From contig CM121343.1 in assembly GCA_051530055.1 (NCBI GenBank), positions 1,488,001 to 1,552,000 of the forward strand: a stretch of 64,000 bases of DNA, written 5' to 3'. Position numbers and translations under genes: made by a program. This document shows, piece after piece, positions 11,541-23,959 of this stretch. How positions within the stretch are numbered: position 1 is the stretch's first letter; every line of letters begins with the position of its first letter. Origin of the DNA: Neoechinorhynchus agilis. Taxonomy: Eukaryota > Acanthocephala. The notes below the pieces were generated by a model that saw nothing but the letters and a program-made list of their open reading frames with translations, did not search any database and was not told where the DNA came from.

Positions 11541-12890
11541 CATTGCCTCCATATTGGATGTTAAGGCTTACAATTATGTTGTAGCATTTCTATATCTATC
11601 CAGAAATAGCTCCTATCGGCCCGCCGGAGGTATGCGCCCAAAGGTTAGGTAGTGCGAAACTGTCCTATTAGTTTGATTATTTCCATTACCCTTTCGTAAT
11701 AGCTTTAAATCGCCAATGAAGAAACAATGGTACAGGAGTTCAAGCGGACAGAGTCCACGAAAACGAGCTTGGCACACCCATTACCCGAGCGCGTTAAAAA
11801 GTTCAGCCTTTGAAATTAGTTTTGGCCGTAAACAATGTCCAAAATAAAGTCGGATATACGCTCAGGAACAGAAAAAAGAAAACATGTTCAACATTTAGGG
11901 AAGAGTGGCTTTCAAAATTTCGAGAAATAGAAACGACATCATCATCGACCAAGAAGACGGTGAAACGTGGAGATATTTCTATCCACAAAGACAATGATGT
12001 TTGCACTCTTTGTACCAGCGCGAAAGCAACCTGGAAGTCTGGGAGTGGAAAAGGTGGGATGAATGGAAATTTGATTATTTAAAGAGAAATATTGGTAAAA
12101 AATTCATATTGATTCAGTTATAAAGTTGCTCAACAAGGATAGGGATGAAAGTTTACGGGTCAGGCACCGCGTAGGAAACTGAAGAATACTCACGAAAGTT
12201 TTAATCATTCAGGGTATGAAACAAACCGGCTTGCTAGTAAAAAACCTTAAAATAGAATACTGAATAAAAACAAAAGTGAAAATTGTTATAAGTTTTGACC
12301 GGTAAACGACGTGTAAAGTTCATCACTTACAAATTTACTTACACTCTCCACTGAAGAAGCCGAAATGCTCGATCTTTTTGATGCCACGCAGAAAAAGAGC
12401 AAACTGACAGCGTTTTTCAGAATTACGAAGCATCGGGCGCAGTCGACGCTGAGAGTAGAAAACGTGTATAAACGAAAGAAATTCGATAAAAATCAGAATG
12501 CCGGTCGTGTTACGTCGATATTTTAAACTTTTGATTTCTCGCTTGTAATTCCTTTACCTGCGATGTGGAAAGCGAAATGTATCTTTCTTATAGAAAAGGA
12601 AGATGTTTCATAGTCTAAGGGAAATTTCCGTAAATGTGGAATGTAATTAAAAATTTGATCAAAAATTCAATGCCGTTCTTGATTTGCAATGTCCTTTTCT
12701 CGGTCACGATTTCTATATCGGTCTCTGACACAATTTATTTTTAACAACCCTTTTTAAATATCTCTGCAAACGCATTCAAATCTACAATCACCGAGTCCTT
12801 CCACATTAAACACGATTTCCCTCCGAAAACAAGTAAAAAATTATCACTCAACCTCTACTCAAGGAAACCATAAATCCGCCTGTCCAACCG
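11541..12890. other. No clear gene; weak transposase-like scraps
   Basis: A frame at 11810-12082 contains REEWLSKF followed by a CTLC pair, a pattern seen at the start of some hAT/ZBED-type proteins. A short frame near 12363-12525 (LFDATQKKSKLTAFFRITK) resembles transposase tails. Both are too short to assign. The rest is AT-rich and unrecognised. Confidence 0.25.
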
Positions 12891-15640
12891 TAGCTGATCT
12901 ACAGTCTCAACTAAAAACTCGTTCCTATCATTGCCAATCACTCATCCCAACACAAATTTTCGATTCGCTACCGGACTTCTCAGTTTAGGATAATCAATGG
13001 TTCTAGATCGGCAACTTGTAACGATTCCTCCTTTAACACACCACCCACAACGAACAATGCAATCCCAATCTCCCTCACCTTCGCCCCCGATTTCCCGAAA
13101 TCCAAAATTACCTTCCCCGCCGTTTTCTACTCCAATACTCGTATCCGCCTTCCTAAACTAGATGAAATTTCACTCATTTCATCTACCTCAAAAGCCGACG
13201 TAGTCATCTTAACAGAAACGTGGCTTACCCCCTTCAACAGCGATTCATTCATCCTTCCCGGGTACTCTTCCTTCCATACATGCAGCGATGACCGTCCAGA
13301 AGGGAGGTCTCAATTTACGTATGGCAATCGCTACCTTACTCTTTATCTCTCACAGACTCTCTCCAAAACATCGATTTAGAATTCATCGCAGTCCATTTCA
13401 TAGCTCCTCTGAGAAACACCCTTAGAGAATTCACCATTGCTGGCGTCTATCGCCCTCCCGCCTCCCTACCTGAGTCCTCCATGCTCCAAATTGACTCTAT
13501 GATGGAGCTTATAAACTCCACAAATTCGCACCATTTCTTAATTGCAGGGGACTCCAATAATCTATTTCCTCTTCTAAACTCGTCTTAACGCTCACCTCGA
13601 CAAAGTGTTCGCAAATATCGACGCCTACTCATTCGCCTCTAAACTCAATCCCCCCCGCGAACTCTGACCATTCCTCTGCCCTTATCACACCCTTCACCCC
13701 ACCTCAGCGTTTAAAATCTTCTCGTTTACCCGTCTGGGATAAACGTGATCGTCACATCCACAATTTTATAAAATTATTCAACTCTAACATCCGCACATCC
13801 CACTCTGACAACACAAATGACCCTTCCTTGGCCATTTCCTCCCTAACCTCAATCATAGAAAATTCCCTAGCTTCGGCAATTCCCAAGAAATTCATTAGGA
13901 TCCCCAACCACGACCCCCTGGACAAACTTCTTCAAAAGCAATCTTCTAAGGCCCACCGCAATAACCACCCAGACTTTCCACGTTCACAAATAGCTCTAAC
14001 AAAATGCTTATCGTCCGCAAAATCTTTCGTTCCTCTAAAATTCGTTCGGGTAGCAATTCACATGGTGGCTGGCCGTCACGGACTCTCTTGGTCTACGCCA
14101 CCCGGATCCCTTCCCTAATTTGTTCTCGACTGAATTAAAACAGGTTCTAGATTCCATTAATCGGGGCCTCTGCCCTGACTCAATTTACAATCACCGCTCA
14201 ACATCAGTTTCCACACAATCTTTCACGCCCACACCTAAAACTTTTGTCAACCTGCCGATACTCCCCTCAGTTTCGTCATACGAAGTTCTCATGAAATTAC
14301 CTAAAAATTCGTTCTCTCAATCCGAAATCCCGAACTGGGCTCCTCGCTGCATCATCCCCAAACTTCTCAGCCCCCTTACCCACATTATAAACTTCACCTT
14401 TTTATATGACATCTACCCCTGTTGCCTGAAAACTGCCAAAGTTATACTCGTTCCAAAAAGGGCATCCTATTTCGGCCGAATCATTCCGTCCAATTTCGAT
14501 TCTACCCGCTCTTTCAAAAATCATCGAAAAATGTTTAAATCTCGCCTTCTTTCACTTCACGAAAGGTTGTCGCTCCTACAATTTGGCTTCCGACCCGGAT
14601 TTTCTGCAACCGACGCCCTACTTTGCATTTGTGACACGCTTCTACATAATCTCGGCAATAACCCCTCCCATGTCACTCGTCTCATTCAACTTGATTTATC
14701 TAAAGCTTTCGACTCAGTGGACCATTCACTCCTTCTCCGGGCCTGCTTCGATTTTGGTCTGAACTTGTGGCAGATCCGCTGGCTCGAATCTTATCTTCAC
14801 AATCGCAAACAATACATTCACTGCCGTTCCACCTCTTCTATCAGCCTATCCCTCTCCAAAGGCGTACCTCAAGGTGCTGTGCTGTCATAACTTCACTTTA
14901 ATATATTTCTAAACAACCTCAAACTTCTCTCCTCTCACTCTAAACTCTTCTTATACGCCGACGATATCACACTCATCACCCATTCACCACCCCACCTTTC
15001 CCTTTCTTTAACCTCTAAAGAAATCACACACATAAAAGATTTCTGCACCAATCACAAACTCCATCTCAATTTCTCTAAATGCTTCGAAATTATCCCCTCG
15101 CCCGCAACCCCACAATATCCCCTGAGCTTATAAACGACATCCAACGAGTAACCTCCGTGAGAATTCTGGTTATCCAATTTCAATCAAATTTAAAATGGGA
15201 CTCGCACATCACTCTGTCCCTCAAGCACAACAATTTTAAAATTTCTCTACTCAAGCGCCTCGGACATTTAGGAATCCCTTCACCCGACCTCTACCAATTT
15301 TACTTCTGCCTTATTTTACCCTCCCTTACCTACGGTTATCCCGTCTTCTACAACTTTTCCAAATCTCAAATCCGTCGTCTTGAAATTCTTCATAAAATAG
15401 CATCTAAAATTTGCACAACTTACTTTCCCCCTCTCACCGAATGCCTTGATGCTATTTTCATTAAACAATCAAAACGCCTTTCAACCCTACCACCACCATT
15501 TCTTCCACATACCGCTCCCTTTTCACACGAGCACAACACTCGTAATCCTAATTCATTTTACCCTCCTATACCTCGCACCTGACTATATCTACGCTCCCTT
15601 TTCCATGCTGCCCAATCTTCTCGGATATCATAACCCGAAT
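12890..15640 (+). mobile_element. LINE C: CR1/jockey-like non-LTR retrotransposon, decayed
   Basis: C-rich, G-poor coding strand typical of some CR1/L2-like elements. An apurinic endonuclease domain is visible in pieces between about 13090 and 13700 (TSKADVVILTETWLTP near 13180-13235; the AGDSN box near 13545). RT follows: 14120-14890 carries VTRLIQLDLSKAFDSVDHSLL (motif A) and SLSKGVPQGAVLS (motif B), with the YADD box near 14953 in another frame, then a C-terminal part at 15079-15582 (LILPSLTYGYPVFYNFSK). At least four or five frame breaks make it inactive. The exact 5' end is uncertain. Confidence 0.78.
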
Positions 15641-16699
15641 TGATTCTAAGGAAAGACCAAACTTACAAGCGCTCTTGCAAACAATATCCGCCAATTCCCA
15701 CCAGAACGAACCTTCCAAACCGGCCGGATATTCTCAATCGAACGGATACATCCTCACCCGAACGAACCGTCCCCGACTGGAGAGTTCCTACCCGAATAGA
15801 CATCCCTCCGATCACATATGACCTCCGGAACGGACACCCCTCGACTGCATATTCCCATATTAACGTATGAGGACCCAAAGTTACATTGGTCGTCCTAAAA
15901 TTTTTTTTGTGTTTTCAATAAACGTGTTATCATCATTCCTTGATAAATAATCCAAATTGTCCGTTAAATATCAACGAAGGGAGACAACTATTTCCCCTGC
16001 TAACTTTGAGCGAAAACTCGAAGATCAAAAACGCAAAATTTGCCATCGATTTCCTTACAAATTATAAGTGCATATAAATCAGTTTCTCTCGAGTACTTAA
16101 TTTTTTAAGCTGACCTCCAAAAAAACTTTTAAGAAGAACAAAAAAATTTCGATTCAATTTTTTAGGTGATTAAAGTACTTCAAAAAATAGAACATGCTGA
16201 TGTTTTATCGCACAAGAATACATTTCTTGTAACATTTAAGTAAGTGATCGATTATAAATAAGACAACACATTGAAGTAGTATTTCACTAGGTCTACATCG
16301 TCTTTAAAAAGTTAAAATCATTCTCGCATCTAAAATTTTCTCCCTAATCTCGAGCGAAGTTCAGCAAGGCGATTTATTCTCACGCCCATCGTGCTCGATC
16401 CAAAAGTAATGCAACGGAACGAAACTAATTTCCGTAATGTACGATAATCAAATCGATATTGTTGTGGATTTCTGGAATCGGGCAGGAGTTCGAAATTAAT
16501 AATTACCCGACTTAGCCAGCTCAATTTTTTTATTTATTCTGAGCTTATTTACAACGCATTTCGAGAGCATCTTTGCAGGTGAGTACATTTATCGTCATTT
16601 TAACGAGCAAGTAAACCCGCTTCTTTTGGAAAAGTAACAAGCTTTAAAGAATTGTTGCGTTCTAAATCGACACTGTTCACAGCGAAGTTTCTGTAGCGC
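15641..16699. other. Intergenic, unrecognised
   Basis: 15690-15870 is a C-rich stretch with recurring CGAAC words, possibly the tail of LINE C. The rest to 16699 is AT-rich with short open frames of no recognisable content. Confidence 0.4.
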
Positions 16700-17550
16700 T
16701 TGAAATCGGATAAAATGTTCAGGGAAAAGATTTGCTTAAACCTCGAATGGAATTTATTACAAACGCTATATGATTCAATGATTCCGACAGTTTTGTACAC
16801 GATGCTTTACTTTCTCATACCGGTGCCCATGAACATAAAGCAATGCGGTCGACAATTCGATTTTAGAAGTCGCATTCCATCGACAATCAATGCTATAATT
16901 TGTTCCTACTGTGCTATATTCTTATTTCTTTCCTCGGGTATAGAATACAGATTACTGCGAATTAGATCTTATACTGAACCGGTATATGAACACAAACTCG
17001 TGAAATGGGTTTTAGCACAGTTTAACGGATTTTTAATAAAGCAGAGATCACCTACAAGCTACTTTTGACTTCGGGTATCCCTGTAATAATGGATCTCGTC
17101 GCTATTTGTCTCCATGGACGATGGTCGCATCTCAACTATGTCGCTCATCATTTATTTGTGTTAGCTTTGAACGTAATTGTACATAGTAGCAACTTTGTTC
17201 CGCAATTGGCTCATATAAAATTTCTTATGGAGGTAAGTACCCCCTTTGTCAATCTAAGATGGTACCTGAGAACCCATCGAACACTAAAAGGTGAAGTAAA
17301 AACAAAAACAGAGTTGGAAAGAATAGTTGAAATCATCATTTTCATACTATTCTTCGCTTTCAGGATATGTCCTATTCCTATTTTCTGGATAATGAGATTT
17401 CAAATACAACGTCCTTTGGATCTTCTCTTTTATAGCAACCTTGACTTATTTATGACGACAATGGTGATTTGCCTTGATGTACTGAACGCTTACTGGTTTG
17501 TGAAAATAGCTGTACTTGCAAAGACAGTCTTCAAACATAAGGAACACTGA
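16700..17550 (+). CDS. TLC-domain multipass membrane protein, TLCD4 (TMEM56)-like
   Basis: Two exons, 16700-16999 and 17047-17550, joined over a 47-nt intron (GT at 17000, AG at 17045-17046); the join gives a single frame of about 268 residues, close to the usual TLCD4 length of about 260. The TLC (TRAM-LAG1-CLN8) domain is shown by an F-D-F-R-S-R box near residue 55, where the family has a similar W-N-S-R or Y-R-R-R motif, by a YVAHHLFVLAL helix (the family's conserved His pair) near residue 138, and by EVSTPFVNLRWYL, the most conserved TLC signature, near residue 175. Five to six hydrophobic helices are visible. TLCD proteins act in lipid handling in membranes; the exact activity of TLCD4 is not settled. 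The ATG at 16700 is chosen because it opens the frame; ATG at 16714 is an alternative. The gene stands alone, with LINE C upstream. Confidence 0.82.
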
Positions 17551-18554
17551 ACTTGGCAATAAACAATGCTCAAGGTATTAAATCTTTACAAGGATGCGCA
17601 CAGTAATCCTCATTGTAGGAACTGCTCTTTTACAGAATAAACAGCAACCTTCCGAACTATGAAAGCTTTTAGGTTGAAAGATCTAATTAAATTAATATTT
17701 TATGAACCTAGCAATCGCCCTATGGACCTGCTTCCGTTTTAATCCTTCAGATGTTACCCGATTAATTGGCACAACCTTAATCCTTGCCATTAATTGTGAA
17801 CGGATCACATTTCCTTGGCACTTTACTCAATGTCATGCGACTTTGTCTTGGTTGTATTGACAATCAATTTATCCCCAGTACTTAAATTAATTTTCTCAGC
17901 ACTCAACATGTTATTATTTATTTCAAAATTAAATTTTGTGGCTGATTTCGATCGGTATAACATTCGCCTAATCGTAATGAGGGAAGAAGAGCAAATAACA
18001 AAATCGTAGCCTAGTACTTTTTCAGTTTGAATTTCGGCAACCGGTTTTATTGCAAAATTTAGATCTTTTCAAACCATCGATCAATTCCGAAACGAGGGTC
18101 CTTTACTAAAAATGTAATAAAATTCCTTATGATGGTTACAAAACTGGCTAGGCACTGCGGGTTCCACTCTCCTAAAATAATATCTGGTTCTCAATTTAAG
18201 AAATGAGTAATGTTGTTTCTAATAAAACGTGAAACCTTCCTTGTTGCAATATAAATATTTATCAGTGTAAGCGACTGCTTACCTTTCAAATCTTGGTTAC
18301 TGCGTAAAATATACTAAATCTTAAGGTTTATATGGAAAAATCATGTCTTTATTTCAAACAGTAGTTTATAAAGAAGACTAATTTATTAGAGTTTGTAAAC
18401 CTTCAAGAAATTGAGACTATTATTAAATTTATGTTTCTGTAAAGCACTTAATACGAGGTCGACAAATATTTTCAGTAAGTTTACCTAACTTTTCCAGCTT
18501 AACCACACTTTTGTGATTCCATTTGGAAGTGAGCATCGCCAAATTATCAGATTG
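17551..18554. other. Intergenic, unrecognised
   Basis: AT-rich sequence. An open frame at 17815-18009 is hydrophobic but has no family signature and no splice context I could support. Confidence 0.4.
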
Positions 18555-18900
18555 TTTAGCCAGCACCACCGACGACACCGATTCCGTCCCCTCGCTTCGT
18601 TTAGAACCTAGATGCTAGGCCACAATATGAAGACGGAAACTTGCCCGCCCAAAACGAGCAAAGTGAATATAACAACATCAATGTGACAATTTCAATTTCG
18701 CCAGTCATGGATCAAACACGAACGAGCTTCTCAGCAGAATTCTGTGAGGTTCTGATGAAAACAGGAGTTCTAAGGGTTCATGGCCCCGTGATTCACGTTG
18801 CGGCGGTTCCGGTTCATCCCCAAAGTCCATTGATAGTTGGCCTAAAAATCCTATCACCAGTACAAAATTAAATTCCATTTGAAGGGAATATTGTACGAGT
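18555..18900 (+). mobile_element. LINE B leader fragment
   Basis: The stretch with a CACCGACGACACCG run and a following CTTGCCCGCCCAAAACGAGC word matches, in reverse complement, the 5' leader of the LINE B copy at 24.98-25.08 kb. The open frame at 18641-18871 starts with the same LPAQNE-type residues and then diverges. It is a 5' scrap of LINE B with no RT attached. Confidence 0.55.
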
Positions 18901-19189
18901 TTTGCCTAGTGACGTTCTTAAAATAATCCCAAGGGGCGCGTGATATCAGGCCGCAAAGAGATTCACCTCTCTATTGACAGACTGCATTGAAACTAACTCA
19001 GAGTTTTCGTGGATGCGTCTCTTTGTGTTCCCTACATTAGTGTTTTCCGCCATTGATATTACTAGCAGTCTGACCACGAAGCTCAATAGTTAGCCGCAAA
19101 GCTTGCAATCCATCCCTATTTTTCCAAAAGCATTGTACTCATTCAAAAAGCTTATTTTTGGTCAGTAAATAATTTTAGCTCTGTCGCCC
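18901..19189. other. Intergenic, unrecognised
   Basis: No coding or repeat feature that I could support. Confidence 0.35.
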
Positions 19190-19597
19190 TCAGTGATAAC
19201 AAACGTTGGCATCCTTACAAACGAGACACTCAGTGCACTTTGGATCGTGTCTTGTGCAGGTGGTGCCGGCAAGAGTTAAACGAACTCCATTCACGGCGCC
19301 AAAGTCCAAGAGCCGTGCGTTAGGCCATCGATGGAGGTACTGTCCTTCAAAGTAAATTCGCTGCATGCACAGAGGAATGCATGAAACCTTCGCGATTTTC
19401 TCTTGGAGATCCGATACTCTGATAGGCCTATCTCATTGCAAGTACAACGGCAACATCGTTGAACCGTGCTGAACTTCCAAATTGACGACGTACATGCCTT
19501 TGAGAGGGTAGTCGTGGCACGGTGTTTCCATTCTGAAGACGAAGTTGATGAACGTCGCATTACTAAATTTTGAACATAATAGATATTTAGTTGCCAT
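19190..19597 (-). pseudogene. Ubiquitin-like-fold ORF with one in-frame TGA
   Basis: Reading from ATG at 19597 to the stop at 19190-19192 gives 135 codons in a single frame, interrupted only by a TGA at codon 55 (19433-19435). After it comes a typical ubiquitin-like half: VSDLQEKIAKVSCIPLCMQ RIYFEGQYL, then a Leu-Leu-Asp-Phe-Gly and RLTLAG ending, which match the helix, the QRL.F.G.L strand and the last strand of ubiquitin folds. The part before the TGA (MYVVNLEVQHGSTMLPLYL) fits the first beta-hairpin. The C-terminus is Cys-rich (CTRHDPKCTECLVC, about codons 114-127). The frame is conserved on both sides of the stop, so this is either a young pseudogene, stop read-through, or a sequence error. 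The gene family is not identified. Confidence 0.5.
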
Positions 19598-20040
19598 GGT
19601 GATCAATCCGTAGAGCTAACGTATTTAAGCTTAATTAGTTCTGTTTTTTTGTAATTAAATCCAATTCAAGTTTACTTATAAGCAATTGCTCTCTTTAGCG
19701 CTGGAAATAAAAGCAGCTTTGCTTAATGACTGCAGCAACGGTACAAACAATCAATAAATAAGATCGTTTAAATCTAGCCTTGTACGATTAAACGTCGTAA
19801 ATGATATCCTTTTTTTCAGGGTCAAAGGGGTTCAAAATCATTTATCGCCGATGCTTTCATCGTCTCGTCTAATTGTGAATGTCTTCTAATGGTGGTCTCT
19901 ATCGCATTCGGAATGGGCATGGTTTCTGAATACAAAACGTGGTTATTGAACATCAGATCATACTGATCATAAGATCATTTTCCATTGGCATTCACCCGAA
20001 TTTCCTCATTTCTCTCCACAAAACGTGGTTGTTGAACAAC
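19598..20040. other. Intergenic, unrecognised
   Basis: AT-rich; nothing recognised. Confidence 0.35.
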
Positions 20041-20430
20041 AAGGAGGTCAGAAATAGAAGTTCAACAAGGGGATCCTTTGGGCCCAATAGTCTTCTCACT
20101 CGCATTCAATCCCGTCGCGCATTCTCTCCAGTCAAACTTTAACGGCTGATACCTTTATGGTGCCACGCTCGGAGGTACCTCCTCTGTAGTACTGCGCGAT
20201 TTGGAGACACTCGTGAAGGAGACGGCGAAAATTGGCATTGAATGCTGCCAAGTGCGAGATTTTTAGTGATGAACGTGGAAGATGAAGCGAACAGGCAAAA
20301 TATCGTGAAAGATTATCAGAACCTGGCCCCCTGGATAGAATTGATCACCCTAGGCCGGTTGAGCCTTCTAGGAAGATGCATTTTTTGTTCTAATGTAGAG
20401 CTGTTCGGCACTTGCCGCTGTTCAGAGTTG
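20041..20430 (+). mobile_element. LINE B reverse-transcriptase fragment
   Basis: Contains the motif B region (VQQGDPLGPI) and the sequence around the catalytic box in the same order as LINE B at 5070-5400, including LRDLETL, then a LSLLG segment near 20355-20375. The catalytic box region itself is altered and there are several stops. The copy is truncated at both ends. From 20430 to the FOXO gene end nothing is recognised. Confidence 0.75.
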
Positions 20431-20729
20431 ATCGTCCAAAGAAGGTTGTGCCGGCACGATAAAGTTTCGAAGTGCGGAGCATATCACATACTGCGCAGCA
20501 CGGAGAGACTGGAAATCGCTGACGAGGAAGGACGAGGAAACGATGGGTGGATTGCATTAAACAGGATAAATTGCTTGTCGATGGAACCACAACTTCTCGA
20601 GAGAGAGAAAAAATGCGTGAGTGAAAAAGAGAAGAACGTGATCAATTTTGATAACACGGCGTTAGCAGTTCGAAATGCACCGATGGAAGGTGTACACAAT
20701 CGTAGGAACCAGCAGGCTTCATTGCCAAT

Positions 20730-22711
20730 CTATTGCGTACGATTATTTTGATTTCTGCTTTTAATTATTCCATCCAGGAGTCTCAGGATATCCGTATTCT
20801 TTACAAATATACTCGGATTTTCATGCTGCTGGTCAATAAATGAAGAATTTTCGCTCTGCTGTGTCAACCAGTCGTTATTTAAGGAATCCCGGAATCCATC
20901 ACGATTATCGGCCTCAAACGAATTCCCTTCTTGTGCTTCTGCAGCACTATCGCCCTCTGAAATCGCATTCAACTGAATTTGTCGGATATACTCGTCATAT
21001 TCGGTCGGCTCATTCCACCACTCATAAATCTCAGCTTGAGCGTTGACGAACGTAACTCCACCTTCCATAGGGTTACTTTTTATTGTCCTGGAACTTTGCT
21101 TTGCTGGGGGCGGCAACAAATCGTCTTGAATTCCAGCATCTAACGCCCTTTTATGCGAATGCGAGACTTCCTCCTTCAAAGCTGGTTCATTCGAATTTCT
21201 ATTACGCAATTGTGCGCTAGCAGCAGTTTGGTCGTAGAAACTAATTGAGCCCTGTTCGTTAATATTTTCGAGCATTTGCCCAGCGTGAACAATTCGCGAG
21301 TCGTTTTTTTTGTCACATGATTTTCTCTCGAACTCCTTGGCAGAATACTCCGCTCCTGGTTCTTTTAGTTCGCTAATGGCGCCCCCGGATGGTTCCATTT
21401 TCTGTTTCTTCGCCTCGGCAATTATTTGATCAATGAAAGCTCCAACTTCATCTGGGTTAGAACTAGTGTTTGGCGCTGTATTCATCTTCCGAATAGTGCA
21501 TTGGTTTCTAGAAAATGGATTCGCACGGACTGTCCCAGAGACCTGATGTCCCGTTGGAACACTTTCTCCGAGTGTCATTTGATTTGAGTTTGTTTGTCCA
21601 ATTGTTTCGTTATTAATATTTACAAATCCTTCTTGGTTCGAACTGTTAACATGACCTTGAAAAGTATTTCCAACTGGATTCATTAACGTAGCCGTGGATT
21701 GGTTTGCAGAATTTGGATCCGCCGGCATAGTCATAGGACCTTGCAATCCCATTGGACCACTTGCTCCGATACCCATTTGTGGTAGGCCGAAATTTGTAAT
21801 ATAATTTCCATGGTATGTGTGTACCGTTGGAGTATTCAGATTTGCTGGAGGAAGGTAAGTATTATTTATTTTAATTCCATTATTCATTTGTTGATTTGTG
21901 CCATCATAGCCCCATTGTGTGTTCATGGCATTTTGAGTTATAATATTGTTTTGGTGCTGGAATTCAAATTGTTGTCCAAGAGCATTTGGTTGAAAATTTC
22001 CGTTGTATATTTGTGCTGGCTGATACCACGGATTATAGTTCATGGCAAATGTATTAGGTGGGATATTATTATAAGTTTGAGATCCGAATTGTGGCAGCTG
22101 ATTGTTTCCATTGGGTTGATACAAATTTGGAGCTAATTGCTCCTGGGTACCATGGATTTCGGTCGTAAACGGGTTGGGAAAGTCTCCGGTTCTTGTCCGT
22201 GTAGGTCCCCGTCCTCTTCCCGGTCTACGTCCGTCACGCGCTGCATTCATATTTTCCTGTGTAACCCGAGGTCGCTTTGCTGGACGTTCCTTTATATTGT
22301 TTGGATCGTACGTCCAATAGGATGCTCTGCAACCTGTGGCGCTAACCACCCTTACAAATTGATCATGGTGTGATAAATTGTGTCTTATCGAGTTCTATAA
22401 TTGAGATATTATTGAAGTTTTAAAAAATGAATCATGGCGATGCTCACCTTCATTTGATCGATATCTCTTTTGACGGTCATTGATGCGAAATATTCAACAT
22501 TACTAATCATCCAATTGTAGATTTCTTGTAGTGTTAGTCGCTGCTCTGCTGAGGTTGTAATCGCCAGCTGAATAAGTTCAGCATAAGTGGCGAATCCCCA
22601 AGGATTTTGTCGTCTCCCAGGTATCCTTACAATCTCAGTGGCCGCCTGTTCATGTGGATTTATTGTCGCTGAGGCATTCTCGTAATTGTTTAATCGATTT
22701 AGATTGTTCAT
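20730..22711 (-). CDS. Forkhead transcription factor, FOXO class, divergent
   Basis: Two exons, 22711-22448 and 22394-20730, with a 53-nt intron (GTGAGC...ATTATAG) splitting the forkhead domain just before the recognition helix; product about 642 residues. Domain residues about 33-120: NPWGFATYAELI carries the W-G-x-x-x-Y-A-E/D-L-I start that marks the FOXO class (other Fox proteins have a KPPYSY start), then RLTLQEIYNWM, and after the intron NSIRHNLSHHDQFVRV (DNA-recognition helix 3) and SYWTYDP (wing). The spacing between YF and NSIRHNLS equals that of FOXO, which has a class-specific insertion, but the usual Gly-Trp before the helix is replaced. Just after the domain are basic runs (KRPRV; GRRPGRGRGPTRTRTG) with an RxRxxT Akt-type site in a nuclear-localisation-like context. 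The rest is Asn/Gln-rich and ends in an acidic/helical tail (DILRLLDGII). FOXO proteins are nuclear effectors of insulin/PI3K signalling. Start: the first ATG upstream of the domain. Confidence 0.85.
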
Positions 22712-23699
22712 TGAAGTTGTTTGATCCTTGAAATTTGACGTTGTTACAAAGTTTAAGAATCAACGTGAATAGACGATCTTCAAGTGTTAAGCGCAGCTTA
22801 TATACTCCTGGATGTTTCTTGAAAACATTGACACCTAATCCAAGTGAAAAATATTGTATTTTTGAGTTCAAGTACACTTATAATTCGTAGTTAGAATTTT
22901 GAAACAGTTCGCCTCAGAATATGCAGATACATTTAAAATTACCAGACATTGATTTCTAGTACTCACCAAAGATCGACGTTTTTTAGCAATTAATAAATAC
23001 ACACGTTGATCCTCATCGGATTTAAACACTCTTACACGTCTGAATGTTCTGAAGGACGGGTTGGTCCTCATCGTTTGTGAGTTTATTTGGTATAAAATTC
23101 AATAAATGAGCTGTTCGAAAGTTAAAAAGCTGTTTACTTTAAAAATGTGTCCTTTTTCAATCACAGATCAAAACATTTTTGTCTCTGTTAAATTGATGAT
23201 CTCGTCAATAAACACTTTGCCTTGAAAGTTGCGACGAAATCAGAAGGAAACTATAATGCTACTTTATATGGGTTTTGGCTACAATCAGTAGTCTTCAAGA
23301 AAACCAAACAATCTGCTAATCATTTTTTTTTAATTTTTGTTGGCGACCAGCTTAACCGCTTTAAATCAAAAATTAAGCAATTTGAAAATCACCAACATGG
23401 AACACGGTTTGTTGCTGGAATTTCACTTGAATTAACATAATTAAATTGCACTGTCATGAAATACTTAGAAACGCCTCTGGTTTGAACGAAGCTTTTAAAC
23501 ACCCAGGAATGTATAAAACTATATTTCAATTCCACATATTTCACTTTATTAATTTATAAAGTTTACTTCCAGGTAGACATTTAAAAAATAAAGTATTATC
23601 GCACTATATTTTCCATCCTCATGATCGATCAGGTTTCTTATTGGCACTTGGACGCGCAGTTGTAGATATGAAGAAAAATCAATATTTTTGAGCAGTCGA
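22712..23699. other. Upstream of the forkhead gene, unrecognised
   Basis: AT-rich. Probably contains the promoter and any 5' UTR of the minus-strand forkhead gene, but no element can be pointed to. Confidence 0.35.
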
Positions 23700-23900
23700 C
23701 GTCTTACGGCTTCTTCAGAAATTTACAAAGGCAAGTGGAGTTGTGAAGTGTGTTGAAGTAGAGACATCGAACGGAAAGTTCGTCCCGCCTGTTGAGCAGT
23801 ACTGTGGCTTTGCCTAGCTGATGTCCAGAACTCGCCCGCGCATTGTCCGCGAAAACGCTCGTTGCGCGGACAATCGGGACATCATTTCTCGGTCGTCGTA
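23700..23900. repeat. Dispersed repeat, copy 1 (shared with 41.08-41.35 kb)
   Basis: Shares with 41100-41230, in the same orientation, a row of words: a TCTACAAA/TTTACAAA start, TGGAGTTGTGAAG, TTTCGTCC, TGTTGAG and AGCTGATGTCCAGAACTC. It contains a GTCCGC...GCGGAC hairpin near 23845-23885. No coding content; class unknown. Confidence 0.55.
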
Positions 23901-23959
23901 GCATTTTCCGAACGTGGCTAGTGAATTTTCACTCAGTGAAAATTGCGTTCACTAGCTCT

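Noticed and set aside
18641-18871. A 76-codon open frame that could be a small protein.
   Set aside because: Its start coincides with the LINE B leader also found at 25 kb; the remainder has no signature.
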